Source: a virus. Taken from it: 24,070 bases of DNA. The notes below the pieces were generated by a model that saw only the letters and a list, made by a program, of their open reading frames with translations, made no database searches and was not told the DNA's origin. The stretch is taken from IMG/VR virus record IMGVR_UViG_3300031337_000008, positions 1 through 24,070 of that record; one strand, written 5' to 3'. The translations under genes were made by a program, and so were the position numbers. This document shows, piece by piece, positions 14,167 to 21,905 of the stretch. Every line of letters starts with the position of its first letter. The first letter of the stretch is position 1.

Positions 14167-15321
14167 CTACGGAGTGGTTGCCCTCGTTAAATCCTTGCGC
14201 TCCCGGAGCTTCTGCACCAGCGTTTCGCGTATGCCGGGGAACGTCTCCTCCAGCTCGAGGATCGTCTCCAGGACGGTCTCCTGGAAAGCGCGCGTCTCCT
14301 GCACATTCATAATGAGCGCGTTCAATCTCGCCTGTAGATCGTTCTGTGCTTCTATTCTCTTCACCGCCGTGAGCTTCAGATTCGTACTGGTGCGCGCGCT
14401 CCTGAGAATATCCATAGTCGCGCGGTTGATGAAAGCGATCTGTTCGCGGAAGTTCAGGACGGGTTCCCCCGCCTCGGTTTCCCCTATGAGGACCGCGTCC
14501 AGTGTGTTCTGCTCCATGCGCCTGACGCGCGGGTAGAGAGTTTTTCTGCTCATACCGTAGCGAGAAGCGATCTCGGGTATGGTCAGGCCTGCCTCGATCT
14601 CTGTTCGTAGCTCTCCGTCGGTTATCTTGACGTTACCGCGCCCCACGGCGTGCTCTCCTGAGCGTTTTCTCTGTGACGGGATCAGTCCCGTGCCGGGAGG
14701 AGGATTCGGGAGGAGAGCGCTGGTAGAGGGGGATTTCAGGAGAGCGGAATCTGGAGAGGGGGCGAATTCGGATCCACGTGTACCCTGGGAGTGTGTACCC
14801 TGGGAGTGTGTACCCTGGGAGTTCTTTTTTACTGTTTCGGATCCACGTACCCTGCCAGCTGCCTTATCACTGTCTTTTCCCACACGTACCCCTTCAACCT
14901 GCCTGTCTCTCTCCGCCGTCTGTTCTCCTGAGCTACTCTCTCCTGAGAATATGTGTTCCTCTCCCGCGCTTATCTGCGCTGCGGGAATGGTTAGCGTCCC
15001 ATCCGGATTTTGTTGTATGTTTAGTTCCCTGCCGTCTTTTAAGATAACGGTTATACCACGTTTGAGATCCTCTTCCGCGATCGGTACTTTGTCTATGATG
15101 GGGCTTCGCCTCGTGCTCGGCTTCTTACGGCGTGAAGCCTCGCCCGAATTCGTTTTATTCTTGTGATCCATGCCCTGCGCCTTGATTGTGTTGTCTCGTT
15201 TCTTTTTCGCGAGTGCCCGCTGCAACATGGTGGGCGCCTTGTTTCTCTGGGGGACTTTCTTCTTGTGTCCCGGCGCGCGGGATTTCTTCTTGGCGCGATT
15301 TGCGGATTTATCCTGACTCAC
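14167..15321 (-). CDS. Helix-turn-helix protein with basic N-terminus and helical C-terminus (possible small terminase)
   Basis: 384 residues from GTG 15321, with AAAGGAGGT 5-7 nt upstream. Residues 1-75 are very basic. A short beta unit follows (GITVILKDGRELNIQQNPDG, 89-108). A Ser/Gly/Pro-rich low-complexity linker (120-225) includes three SQGTH/R repeats. The HTH domain is at about 234-270 (LTIPEIASRYGMSRKTLYPR) and resembles resolvase-type or terminase-small-subunit HTHs. Residues 290-375 are helical and could oligomerise. A HTH followed by an oligomerisation helix region fits a small terminase subunit, but the large linker and the distance from terL leave a replication or regulatory protein equally possible. 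Confidence 0.75.
   Translation of the reverse strand: MSQDKSANRAKKKSRAPGHKKKVPQRNKAPTMLQRALAKKKRDNTIKAQGMDHKNKTNSGEASRRKKPSTRRSPIIDKVPIAEEDLKRGITVILKDGRELNIQQNPDGTLTIPAAQISAGEEHIFSGESSSGEQTAERDRQVEGVRVGKDSDKAAGRVRGSETVKKNSQGTHSQGTHSQGTRGSEFAPSPDSALLKSPSTSALLPNPPPGTGLIPSQRKRSGEHAVGRGNVKITDGELRTEIEAGLTIPEIASRYGMSRKTLYPRVRRMEQNTLDAVLIGETEAGEPVLNFREQIAFINRATMDILRSARTSTNLKLTAVKRIEAQNDLQARLNALIMNVQETRAFQETVLETILELEETFPGIRETLVQKLRERKDLTRATTP
14778..14822. repeat. 15-bp tandem repeat, three copies
   Basis: GTGTACCCTGGGAGT three times in a row inside the HTH gene, encoding SQGTH-SQGTH-SQGTR in the disordered linker. The flanks share CGGATCCACGT on both sides, so the tract probably grew by slippage or recombination. 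Confidence 0.9.
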
Positions 15322-15493
15322 TGGGTACCTCCTTTTGTGGCCTTGCGATGTGAAACCGCGAGTGGCGCTTGTACTGCTCGATCATTATAGACGGGATGGG
15401 CGGTATTTGCAAGCGGCCTTCGAGGAACGATTTCTGGAGTTCGCGGAGGCGAGTTACTTTAACAGTAATTGGAGACTTATCGAGACTGGTTAT
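15308..15493 (-). CDS. Small protein with apparent ATA start codon
   Basis: The frame is open from 15541 to a TAA at 15308-15310. The likely start is ATA at 15493-15491, with AAAGGAG 5 nt upstream and the stop of the zinc-finger gene overlapping it as ATAA, exactly where ATGA overlaps occur elsewhere in the window. The 61 residues include SPITVKVTRLRELQKSFLEG and IPPIPSIMIEQYKRHSRFH, which look coding. No family is recognised. The 3' end overlaps the start of the HTH gene by 14 bp. ATA may be a decayed ATG or a real rare start. Confidence 0.5.
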   Translation of the reverse strand: MTSLDKSPITVKVTRLRELQKSFLEGRLQIPPIPSIMIEQYKRHSRFHIARPQKEVPSESG

Positions 15494-15679
15494 GGCTGCT
15501 CCTTTCGGCTGTGAAATTTCTTCATGTGTTTCTGATAATTTTTAACCGTCTTGAATATCCTCTGGCAGTACTTACATGTCCTCTCCGGATAGCACTCGGA
15601 ACGAAACGGAGGACCCCATCTTCTTATTCCAGATTTCTTCGATGATGCCGCAGCCTTCGCACTCCCAGATGTCCGTCAT
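15490..15679 (-). pseudogene. C2H2 zinc-finger protein gene split by a one-base frameshift
   Basis: ATG 15679 begins MTDIWECEGCGIIEEIWNKK (C7, C10). One extra base near 15612-15622 moves the frame, after which WGPPFRSECYPERTCKYC and the rest follow to TAA 15490-15492, about 62 residues in all. The second part has a textbook C2H2 finger: CKYC, 12 residues, H, 4 residues, H (starts CKYCQRIF, ends HMKKFH). C2H2 fingers are uncommon in bacterial genomes and better known from archaeal viruses and Ros/MucR proteins. The break could be a real mutation, a sequencing error or a programmed shift. A 13-bp sequence, CTTCTTATTCCAG, occurs both at the break and about 78 bp upstream. Confidence 0.6.
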
Positions 15680-15724
15680 ACGTTCTGTGGTCGCCAGGTT
15701 CTTCTTATTCCAGTTATGTTTTAG

Positions 15725-15811
15725 TTAGCCTTCGTCGATTATCTTGATAAGTTTTCTTTTCACTTCGTTCGGACGAAGGGTTCTGTTAAAATGCTTCGGA
15801 ATTATGCACAT
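15725..15811 (-). CDS. Possible 28-residue basic peptide
   Basis: ATG 15811 to TAA 15725: MCIIPKHFNRTLRPNEVKRK followed by LIKIIDEG. There is no clear ribosome site. Composition is protein-like, and it lies between two other small leftward genes; kept as a weak call. Confidence 0.3.
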   Translation of the reverse strand: MCIIPKHFNRTLRPNEVKRKLIKIIDEG

Positions 15812-15828
15812 AACAAAGCATAACCCTA

Positions 15829-15975
15829 TTATTTCCGTTTTTTCTTTTTAGCCACTTTCTTTTGTGCTTTAACTGGAGTTTTCATAAACGCGGATAGTGC
15901 CTGTTCGGGTGTAAGTGGATGTAAAGATAATGGTCCCTCGCGTTTAAGTTTTTGTTTTTGTGTTGGCTTTTTCAT
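15829..15975 (-). CDS. Small Lys-rich protein
   Basis: 48 residues from ATG 15975, or 63 from ATG 16020, which would overlap the methyltransferase 3' end. Neither has a strong ribosome site. The motif GPLSLHPLTPEQALSAFMKT followed by a Lys-rich tail (KKVAKKKKRK) is a layout I have seen in small hypothetical proteins of environmental bacteria, but no function is known to me. Confidence 0.5.
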   Translation of the reverse strand: MKKPTQKQKLKREGPLSLHPLTPEQALSAFMKTPVKAQKKVAKKKKRK

Positions 15976-15997
15976 TTCAGTGTTACCATGTTTTTGA

Positions 15998-17365
15998 TTA
16001 CTTCGGCGCTTTTGAAGCATTCCACCGCTTTATACTGTCGGGGGATTCTACGCCAAGTGCAACTATTCCTTTCATGGCTTTCTCTCTGTCGGCTTTTAAC
16101 TGCCGCTCTTGTTCCCATAAGAGTAACAGGGCTTCTCCAATTTTCTTTCGTTTAGCGGGCGATTGCCATGGAATAAGAACTTGCCCAACTTCTGGCCAGT
16201 ATGATGTGTACCGGCCAGACCCAGGTGACAGAGATTGCATATCCGCACGTATTTCGTATGACCGAAGTATCGCCCAAAGATAAGCGGTATCTTCGGGGCT
16301 TCCACACTCAAACACATTGTAGCTTCCAGATACAAGCGATTTGTCTAATTCTGTCGGCACAATCCCTATCGCGCCGTCCGTAGCCCGGATTGTAGAAAAA
16401 ACCATTTGCCCCGCTTTCACCCTGTACATTTTTTTCGCCTTAATCAATCTTCCAAGGCGCTTACGTTCAAGCAGACATACCCCGTCGTATGTAACTTTAA
16501 TTAGAGTAAACTCAATATCCGGATGGTCAGAGGGCACCACTTCATCTTCAATTATTTTCACGCATTGACTAAATTCCTTTATTTCAATTCCGGCTTTACG
16601 CCACTTGGCAGCCATGCGACCGAACAATGGCACACAGAATTTCAAATCTAACCGATCCGCAATATCCTCTGGTTTTAAGACGATCGGACCCGTTTGCCCA
16701 GAAAGGTACGCTTGATAGCCTGAAATAATTTTATCTGTCTCTTCTTCTGCTTTGTCTCTTGCTGCCTGAATATCGGCATCCGAAGCACGCGGGGTTAGAT
16801 CATCAATACCGAGATACTCAGAGAAGAAAGCAAAGCATCCAGGTTGTTTATCGGCTCGTGACCGCTTCTTTTCTAAGACCAATACCGAGGTTTTTACTCG
16901 AGAACCTGAACGACGGAATGTATCCCCAGGAAGGGAAATAATACCGCGAATCAAGAAGCGTTCCCTAATGAAATTTCTAACATAGTCAAATACGGTGCTT
17001 GAAAGAAGTGTATCATCAATAACCGTTATCAACCTACCACCAAGTTTGAGTATATTCCAGTATCGTTCAAGAAACATAACACTCGAACGTAGAGAAGGGC
17101 GCAACGCAGAAGAAGATTTGTCTTTGTGAGCAAGATCGTACTGTTCAAGGATTTTCAGTTCCGATGGGTTCTTTGTCTCTTTTGTCATAGAGAACGGGGG
17201 ATTGGTTAAGACTACATCAAATTTTCGTTTTCCCTGCAAAGTCTCCCTCAACTCTTGGATGTTTTGAACCACTTCTGGGTCATCCCCCCAAGTAGACGTA
17301 TCAAGGGCAGGATCAAGAGCATCCGCATAGTAGATACGACTTCCACCATCACCATATAAGTACAT
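15998..17365 (-). pseudogene. N-terminally truncated N6-adenine methyltransferase fused to a specificity (TRD) domain
   Basis: 455 residues from the first ATG, and similarity to HsdM-type enzymes starts earlier in the same frame at about 17416 (GIDYGKDPPLARIARINM). Seen: MYLYGDGGSRIYYADALDP typical of the HsdM core, motif IV NPPF (55-58), and HsdM-like IRGIISLPGDTFRRSG-type text. The last 200 residues are HsdS-like, with YWPEVGQVLIPWQSPAKRKK and a terminal helix that look like a target-recognition half-domain. The SAM-binding motif I region and the helical N-terminus are absent: a stop in this frame at 17465 and a different gene lie there. It is thus a remnant of a type I/IIB-like M-S fusion, probably inactive alone. 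Confidence 0.75.
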
Positions 17366-17385
17366 ATTGATTCTGGCAATCCGAG

Positions 17386-17574
17386 CTAACGGCGGATCTT
17401 TTCCGTAATCAATCCCGTCAGTGAGAACAAATCGGCAGAATCCGAACCGCCGAGTACGATGTCGTCAAGATCGGCCGGTTGTCTTACTTTCTCGTCGGCG
17501 AACAGGCACAGCAGGAATGTTCTGCACATTTCGCCGATAAACTCTTCCGTCAACTCTGTCTGTCCCGTAGCCAT
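17386..17574 (-). CDS. Small hypothetical protein, 3' end probably altered at a recombination junction
   Basis: 62 residues from ATG 17574 with AAAGGAGA upstream. MATGQTELTEEFIGEMCRTF opens a helical protein that I do not recognise. Its last 10-11 codons are read out of frame from methyltransferase-like DNA (similarity in the other frame starts at about 17416), so the native C-terminus may have been lost when the two segments were joined. Confidence 0.55.
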   Translation of the reverse strand: MATGQTELTEEFIGEMCRTFLLCLFADEKVRQPADLDDIVLGGSDSADLFSLTGLITEKIRR

Positions 17575-17662
17575 CTTTAGTTCTCCTTTTACTGCGGTTT
17601 TCCTCCAATGGCGCGATACACCTGCGTCGGAGCGCTTGCACTATTTTTTTCATTTTAAAATC

Positions 17663-17689
17663 TAATTACTACAGAATTGTAGTAATTAA
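17663..17689. repeat. Palindromic element copy 7
   Basis: 27 bp, TAATTACTACAGAAT / TGTAGTAATTAA. The core is shorter, but pairing is restored by matching changes on both arms. It lies 10 bp after the stop of the gene at 17700. Confidence 0.8.
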
Positions 17690-17699
17690 ACTAAATCAA

Positions 17700-17900
17700 C
17701 TACTTTTTTACTTCACCGAAGCCGCGCTGCGCCGGTTTGGTGCCACCGAACTTCTTGTCCATGATCGACTTGTCCTTGAACACGCGGACCTCGGCTACCT
17801 CCGGTTTCTCCATCTCTTCCCTGAAGGCGGTGATGAGCGCCTCGGTGGATTCGAGTTTCAGTTCCTTCAGCAGAGTTCCATCCTCATCAAAGGTTTGCAT
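17700..17900 (-). CDS. Hypothetical small protein
   Basis: 66 residues from ATG 17900; AAAGGGG is about 11 nt upstream. The N-terminal part is acidic and helical (LLKELKLESTEALITAFREE). VAEVRVFKDKSIMDKKF follows, then a basic end. Unrecognised. Palindromic element copy 7 separates it from the next leftward gene. Confidence 0.6.
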   Translation of the reverse strand: MQTFDEDGTLLKELKLESTEALITAFREEMEKPEVAEVRVFKDKSIMDKKFGGTKPAQRGFGEVKK

Positions 17901-17935
17901 GATCGTTGTTTCCCCTTTCTTTAATATTTTTTATC

Positions 17936-18244
17936 TCACAGCCAGTTTATCCGCTTCCGCAGCCTGCTTATGTTCTCCTTCAACTGCTCGTGCTGCCGGT
18001 CTCCGACCAAGCCGATCTCGTTCCGCTGCTTGCTCCAGTACAGCACATAACTCATCCTTATGTTCATTTTCCGGATGTCTACCCGGCCTGCTTCATCTTT
18101 ATTTTTTTCGACGTAGGCCCTCAACTTGTCCGCACAGAAACGAACGTGTTGCTTTGCCTCCAACATGCATCTGCTGTCTCTCACGACCTGCTCTTCGTCT
18201 GCAATCGCGTTGAGTATCTTCTCTGCCTCAGCTACGGTTTTCAT
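17936..18244 (-). CDS. Helical hypothetical protein
   Basis: 102 residues from ATG 18244, with AAGGAGGG 5 nt upstream. Mostly charged helices (EAEKILNAIADEEQVVRDS, then EQLKENISRLRKRINWL), probably a coiled coil. Unrecognised. The mobile element's left end lies directly upstream of its ribosome site, so insertion probably separated it from its original promoter or partner gene. Confidence 0.7.
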   Translation of the reverse strand: MKTVAEAEKILNAIADEEQVVRDSRCMLEAKQHVRFCADKLRAYVEKNKDEAGRVDIRKMNIRMSYVLYWSKQRNEIGLVGDRQHEQLKENISRLRKRINWL

Positions 18245-18268
18245 AACTTCCCTCCTTATAAAATTCCA

Positions 18269-19447
18269 TCAAAAACGATGGTACGCCAGGCCTCGCGGCC
18301 TCCACAACAGCCTTGTTTTGTTATAGCTTACAGGAAAATTATCATCAAAGTTTGTTCTCAGCGTTATACATCTTGTCTTTAAGCTTCTGATTGATCCAAT
18401 TACTGTTCCTCTGGTTTGGTGCAAAGCTTTTACAATGTCCCAATGTTTGAAACCATTTCGCTCTGTGGTGATTTTGGTCGGATTATTCTCCCAGATTTTT
18501 GTACGTTTTGGAACGATTAAATAAGGATGACATTGATAATTATTCGCTCCAGCCATTGCCGAGGCGTCAAAGTGGTGGTCTTTCTCCAGGCCCAGGGCGC
18601 TTCTCGCCCTGGCGGTCATCCAACCGAAACAAACTTTTACGTCGGTGAAGCGCTTCTTCAGTTCGTTGAACAAATACCATTTACCTTGCTGGAGATGCGC
18701 GGGGTATTTGAAATGTCTCGGGCTCTGCGTCAACACCCATTTGCCATTATGCAGGTCATCATGACATTCCTTGCAAAGCGTTATGCCATTCTTTGGCCTA
18801 TTGGTCCCGCCTTTGGAACGCGGGACAATGTGATGTGCCTGGAGATTTTCTTCACTTTTGCAATGCTGGCAAGTATATCTGTCTCTCCATAAAACTTTCT
18901 GGCGCCAGTTGTTGCCCTCATATTCGGAACGCTGGTACTCTTTGCCTGTTAATTTGTAGCCGGCGCTTATTGAAGAAGTATCAAATTGCCCCTGTTCAAC
19001 CACGCAGGACGTGATGTTGATACGCTTTTTCAGGTCGTCGATTACGCGGAGGATGGATTCCTTCTTCTGTTTGATCGTGGGTGGTAGCCAGGCTTTCTTT
19101 CCACGGTTAAGAAACCGGGGCTTTCTGTGGCGCAGTTTTTTGCCTCTGCGGGTGCGTCTGTACCGCATACGCTGAAGCATCTTTTTGTGAACGTCCTGTC
19201 TGAGCTTGATGTTCCCGGCGAAGACGACTTTGTCCTCATGTGCCACGGAAATACCGGCGACTTTGGCCCCGTCGTCAATACCTATCTTGAATTCTCCGAC
19301 GGGGTTACTGATCTTTCTTTTGAGCTGGATCGTGAACGGTACTACTGAATAAACGCCTGCTTTGCCTTTCCTTAACAAGATCCTCGCCCTTGCTTCACAG
19401 GTCGGAAGCAGGGGCGTTCCTTCTGTGTCGATTACAAAAATCGGCAT
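18269..19447 (-). CDS. iscB: IscB RNA-guided nuclease (OMEGA family, Cas9 ancestor type)
   Basis: 392 residues, normal IscB length. Order: PLMP-type N-terminus (MPIFVIDTEGTPLLPTCEAR), RuvC-I with GIDDG (D58), Arg-rich bridge helix (RYRRTRRGKKLRHRKPRF, about 95-112), RuvC-II with CVVEQG (E151), and an HNH domain with C193/C196, AHHIVPRSKGG (H205, H206) and C225/C228. RuvC-III reads HHFDAS (D294), and a C-terminal beta region closes with the family's tail (SYNKTRLLWR). All catalytic residues are present, so nuclease function is plausible. IscB uses an omega RNA, usually encoded just upstream, to cut target DNA and help keep the transposon. Here it is paired with an IS607-type serine recombinase in place of the usual Y1 transposase. 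The last residues read into the transposon-end hairpins. Confidence 0.95.
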   Translation of the reverse strand: MPIFVIDTEGTPLLPTCEARARILLRKGKAGVYSVVPFTIQLKRKISNPVGEFKIGIDDGAKVAGISVAHEDKVVFAGNIKLRQDVHKKMLQRMRYRRTRRGKKLRHRKPRFLNRGKKAWLPPTIKQKKESILRVIDDLKKRINITSCVVEQGQFDTSSISAGYKLTGKEYQRSEYEGNNWRQKVLWRDRYTCQHCKSEENLQAHHIVPRSKGGTNRPKNGITLCKECHDDLHNGKWVLTQSPRHFKYPAHLQQGKWYLFNELKKRFTDVKVCFGWMTARARSALGLEKDHHFDASAMAGANNYQCHPYLIVPKRTKIWENNPTKITTERNGFKHWDIVKALHQTRGTVIGSIRSLKTRCITLRTNFDDNFPVSYNKTRLLWRPRGLAYHRF

Positions 19448-19700
19448 TTAAGCCACCTTCCTTTCGGAATTATTGTTGTCCTCGACAAAGACCGTCTGTT
19501 CTCTGTTTAAGCTTCTTTGAGCATTCTCGGAAGCCATCAGAGCCTGGAACTGGACACATTCCAAGGTGACTGCCCTTTCGAGCAAACAGAAGTCATAGGC
19601 GTTCACCTCACCGGAGCAGACCGGCTTAACACGCGCCTTAGTCTCGGAGCCCTGGCCGAATCTAACTGAATTCAACCGATTATGACGGTTTTTCGTCATC
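19448..19700 (-). ncRNA. Candidate omega RNA (HEARO) of IscB
   Basis: HEARO/omega RNAs sit immediately 5' of iscB and can reach the start codon. This 250-bp interval fits in place and size and has local hairpin potential (for example around GCCGGTCTGCTCCGGTGAGG). An 83-residue frame spans it (ATG 19699 to TAA 19448, touching the iscB ATG), but its protein is unrecognised and Asn/Arg/Glu-rich, so the frame may be chance or a small protein sharing the DNA. Called from position, not from a covariance search. Confidence 0.5.
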
Positions 19701-19783
19701 TGCTTTGGGCTCCTTCATATCCACAGTTTTGGTAATAGATTTCCCGTACTGCTCGATCCTGAATCTTATCCTCCTTATATAAT

Positions 19784-20434
19784 TCAATCAAATTCCAACT
19801 CTCCGGTACTTTTCGGTATTTCCTGTAAAACTGCGACTTCTTCAACGGTTTTTGGTTTATGCTTGCCCTTCTTCCGACCGCCGCGAGCACCATAATATCT
19901 GGCCGAATAACACGTCAAAATCTTCATAATATCCTCTGCCAGTTCTTCTTCATACTTCTTTTCCTTGTCGTTGATTATCTCTATTTCGACTCCAGTATGC
20001 TTGCAGATAAGCAGTAAATACTCGTATCCAAAACGGGCAAGCCTATCTTTATATTCAATCAGAATCCGTTCAACGCGCCCCTCGAAGATCAGCCGGACAA
20101 GTTTGTGCAGTCCTTTGCGCTTCTCGTTTATCCCGCTCGATAGTTCTTCAATTATTTCGTAGGTGTATTGCTTGCCCTGCGCGTGTTCGATGAGTCTTTA
20201 TTTCTGGCGTTCAAGGTTTTCCTTCTGTTTCTGTGTTGAACATCTGGCATATATCATTGTCACTTTATCGTAGGCTTTCTTGCGTTCAACGCCGGTGAAC
20301 TCGTCAAGGACTTCGCGCTTGAAGCGTCTGTGCCCGCCGTTGGTCTTGTAGCACTTTATCTGCCCGGAATCGGCCATGTGTTTGAGCGTGTTGATTGATA
20401 CACCTAAATATTCGGATGCCTCTGTTATTCTCAT
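19784..20434 (-). pseudogene. tnpA: IS607-family serine recombinase tnpA with an in-frame stop
   Basis: 217 codons including the stop, the usual size for IS607 TnpA. A MerR-like HTH (RITEASEYLGVSINTLKHM, 2-20) is followed by the serine recombinase start TMIYARCST (S66 candidate nucleophile). Codon 79 is TAA in NLERQK-stop-RLIE, where the family normally has ERQKERL, so one base change (GAA to TAA) explains it. The frame then stays open through EYKDRLARFGYEYL to TGA 19784. The rest of the protein is preserved, so inactivation looks recent, or readthrough occurs. Confidence 0.9.
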
Positions 20435-20719
20435 TTAGATTCCCTTCCACTGTCTATGAAAACGCCTTAATTCGATATTGACTTCTTTTTGCGTCATGTT
20501 TTTCAGTGGTATTTGGCAAGCGTTTTCTTCTACGGTTTTAGGACACATTGTTCCCATCTTAAATCCGCCAGCATATTCAACAATGAAAAGTGCCCCAAAA
20601 GCTGTCGATGTAATCATTCCCAAAACCTTATATTCCATCCCCATCCGCGTCTTAAATTTTTTCCCGATTAAAACGCCGTAACGCCCACATATATTTTCTG
20701 ACACTTTAGTTGTTGTCAT
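20435..20719 (-). CDS. Hypothetical small protein
   Basis: 94 residues from ATG 20719, overlapping the stop of the PP-loop gene by ATGA, so the two are coupled. Beta-rich centre (YKVLGMITSTAFGALFIVEY) and basic helical end (KEVNIELRRFHRQWKGI). Unrecognised. Its TAA is directly followed by the tnpA ATG of the mobile element, so the C-terminus could have been changed by insertion. Confidence 0.65.
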   Translation of the reverse strand: MTTTKVSENICGRYGVLIGKKFKTRMGMEYKVLGMITSTAFGALFIVEYAGGFKMGTMCPKTVEENACQIPLKNMTQKEVNIELRRFHRQWKGI

Positions 20720-21552
20720 AATGTTTCCACCATTGTTTTGATTATTTCAATGCCCCTGTAATCCTTGCAGTCTTGAAATAGTTTGAGTTGATGCGGTTTT
20801 TCTATTATTTCAAAATTCACTTCATCAAGGGGAACTCTCGCCCTATGTAGATAGGCGGGGAGAATCAATCCTTTATAATTCCGTATCTGTTTATCAAATT
20901 CAACGGCTTGCTTCCATTCTTCGGGGCATTCTTTTACAGAACGCCATTCGTTATTATTTTTATAGGGACAACCAATACATGCGGATTTTTTAACTATTAG
21001 TTCTGGATAATTCATGGCAAGCCATGTTTTGCAATCTTCTCTATCCATTTTTAAGTCCGTTATCAGCGGAAAGGAAAAAACAGAAAATCGTTGTCTTGCA
21101 ACAGTCATCCTCTTTGATTCGTCAAGAGAAAATCCTATTACCTGTTCAACGCAGTCTTTTTCGGCTCGTTGGTATTTATTCAATCCAAGCATTTTTCGGA
21201 TTTCTTTTACAATTACAGACGATTTATATTCAGCAGTACATTGCCTGTGCGCCATTCCTTTTTGACCGTTTTTGCCCCTCAAGAAAAACGGCATTGAAGG
21301 ATAAAATACATTTCCACTTTGTCTTCTAAGCGGTTCTCTTATGTCGCCAGCCCGGACTACTATTATCTTTGTTCCGCTTATTTCGGCCTTTTGTTTTAAC
21401 TCATGTAACAACTGGTACGTGTGTGCCGACTCCCACCCGGTATCTGCAAATATAGTCGCGTCGAACTTTGGAATAAGGCCGTCGCACGCCATAAGAAAAA
21501 GCGTTGTGCTTTGTACACCTGCTCCGAGCGATAGAATTCGTAACTTGTACAA
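20716..21552 (-). CDS. Phage PAPS reductase-like PP-loop protein
   Basis: 278 residues from TTG 21552, with AAAGGGG about 10 nt upstream. The PP-loop is LSLGAGVQSTTLFLMA (8-23). Next come FADTGWES, RQCTAEYKSSVI (near 103), IGFSLDESKRM and the C-terminal SACIGCPYKNNNEW (about 190-203, C-x2-C). This is the adenine nucleotide alpha-hydrolase family often annotated as phosphoadenosine phosphosulfate reductase in phages. Phage members are probably not sulfate reducers; roles in nucleotide or nucleic-acid thiolation or modification have been suggested. Coupled to the next small gene. Confidence 0.85.
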   Translation of the reverse strand: MYKLRILSLGAGVQSTTLFLMACDGLIPKFDATIFADTGWESAHTYQLLHELKQKAEISGTKIIVVRAGDIREPLRRQSGNVFYPSMPFFLRGKNGQKGMAHRQCTAEYKSSVIVKEIRKMLGLNKYQRAEKDCVEQVIGFSLDESKRMTVARQRFSVFSFPLITDLKMDREDCKTWLAMNYPELIVKKSACIGCPYKNNNEWRSVKECPEEWKQAVEFDKQIRNYKGLILPAYLHRARVPLDEVNFEIIEKPHQLKLFQDCKDYRGIEIIKTMVETL

Positions 21553-21608
21553 ATTTTGCTTACCCCTTTCAAAAAATCCCGTTAAATTCGATTTCTGTCA
21601 TATCCCTG

Positions 21609-21809
21609 TCAGCCGACCGCTTCTTTCGGCTCTTTCTGACAGCTTCGTGACAGTTTACCCTTTTCGATCAAGTTATTTATGTGAGCGTTCGCGTCGTCCC
21701 ATAGCTCTTGCATCTCCTGGACGGTCAGATCGTGGTCCAGCGGTTCACCGAAATAGACCTTCTCGTCCTCTAAAACAAAGTATTCTCTGGTAACTTTTGT
21801 GACCTTCAT
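21609..21809 (-). CDS. Small acidic hypothetical protein
   Basis: 66 residues from ATG 21809. The in-frame ATG 21821 is rejected because the GGAG ribosome site lies between the two. MKVTKVTREYFVLEDEKVYF suggests strands, then a helix (VQEMQELWDDANAHINNLIE). Unrecognised. Confidence 0.65.
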   Translation of the reverse strand: MKVTKVTREYFVLEDEKVYFGEPLDHDLTVQEMQELWDDANAHINNLIEKGKLSRSCQKEPKEAVG

Positions 21810-21905
21810 ATCTCTCCACACTCCTTATTTTAGCAGATTTACAGTATAAAAGCAAGCGGTTTTAACTTATTTTGGTGGTTTTTGTTGGGAATTATTCAGC
21901 AGTTG

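Larger units (their letters stand above)
18266..20434 (-). mobile_element. IS607-type element carrying IscB and a candidate omega RNA
   Basis: Leftward order: serine recombinase tnpA (broken), candidate guide RNA, iscB. The downstream end carries two hairpins, CCATC/GATGG (18266-18281) and AGGCC/GGCCT (18288-18301), as expected for transposon ends. The upstream end seems to coincide with the tnpA start, which directly follows the stop of the neighbour at 20435. Exact ends are not resolved, and no target duplication is expected for this family. Confidence 0.75.

Noticed and set aside
14579-15166. 195-codon rightward frame
   Set aside because: Lies fully opposite the HTH gene. It is Ser/Pro/Cys-rich text typical of an antisense frame and has no ribosome site.
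19696-19893. 65-codon leftward frame overlapping the tnpA 3' end
   Set aside because: Its first part is tnpA DNA out of frame and the rest is the untranslated gap before the omega RNA candidate; no known protein pattern.
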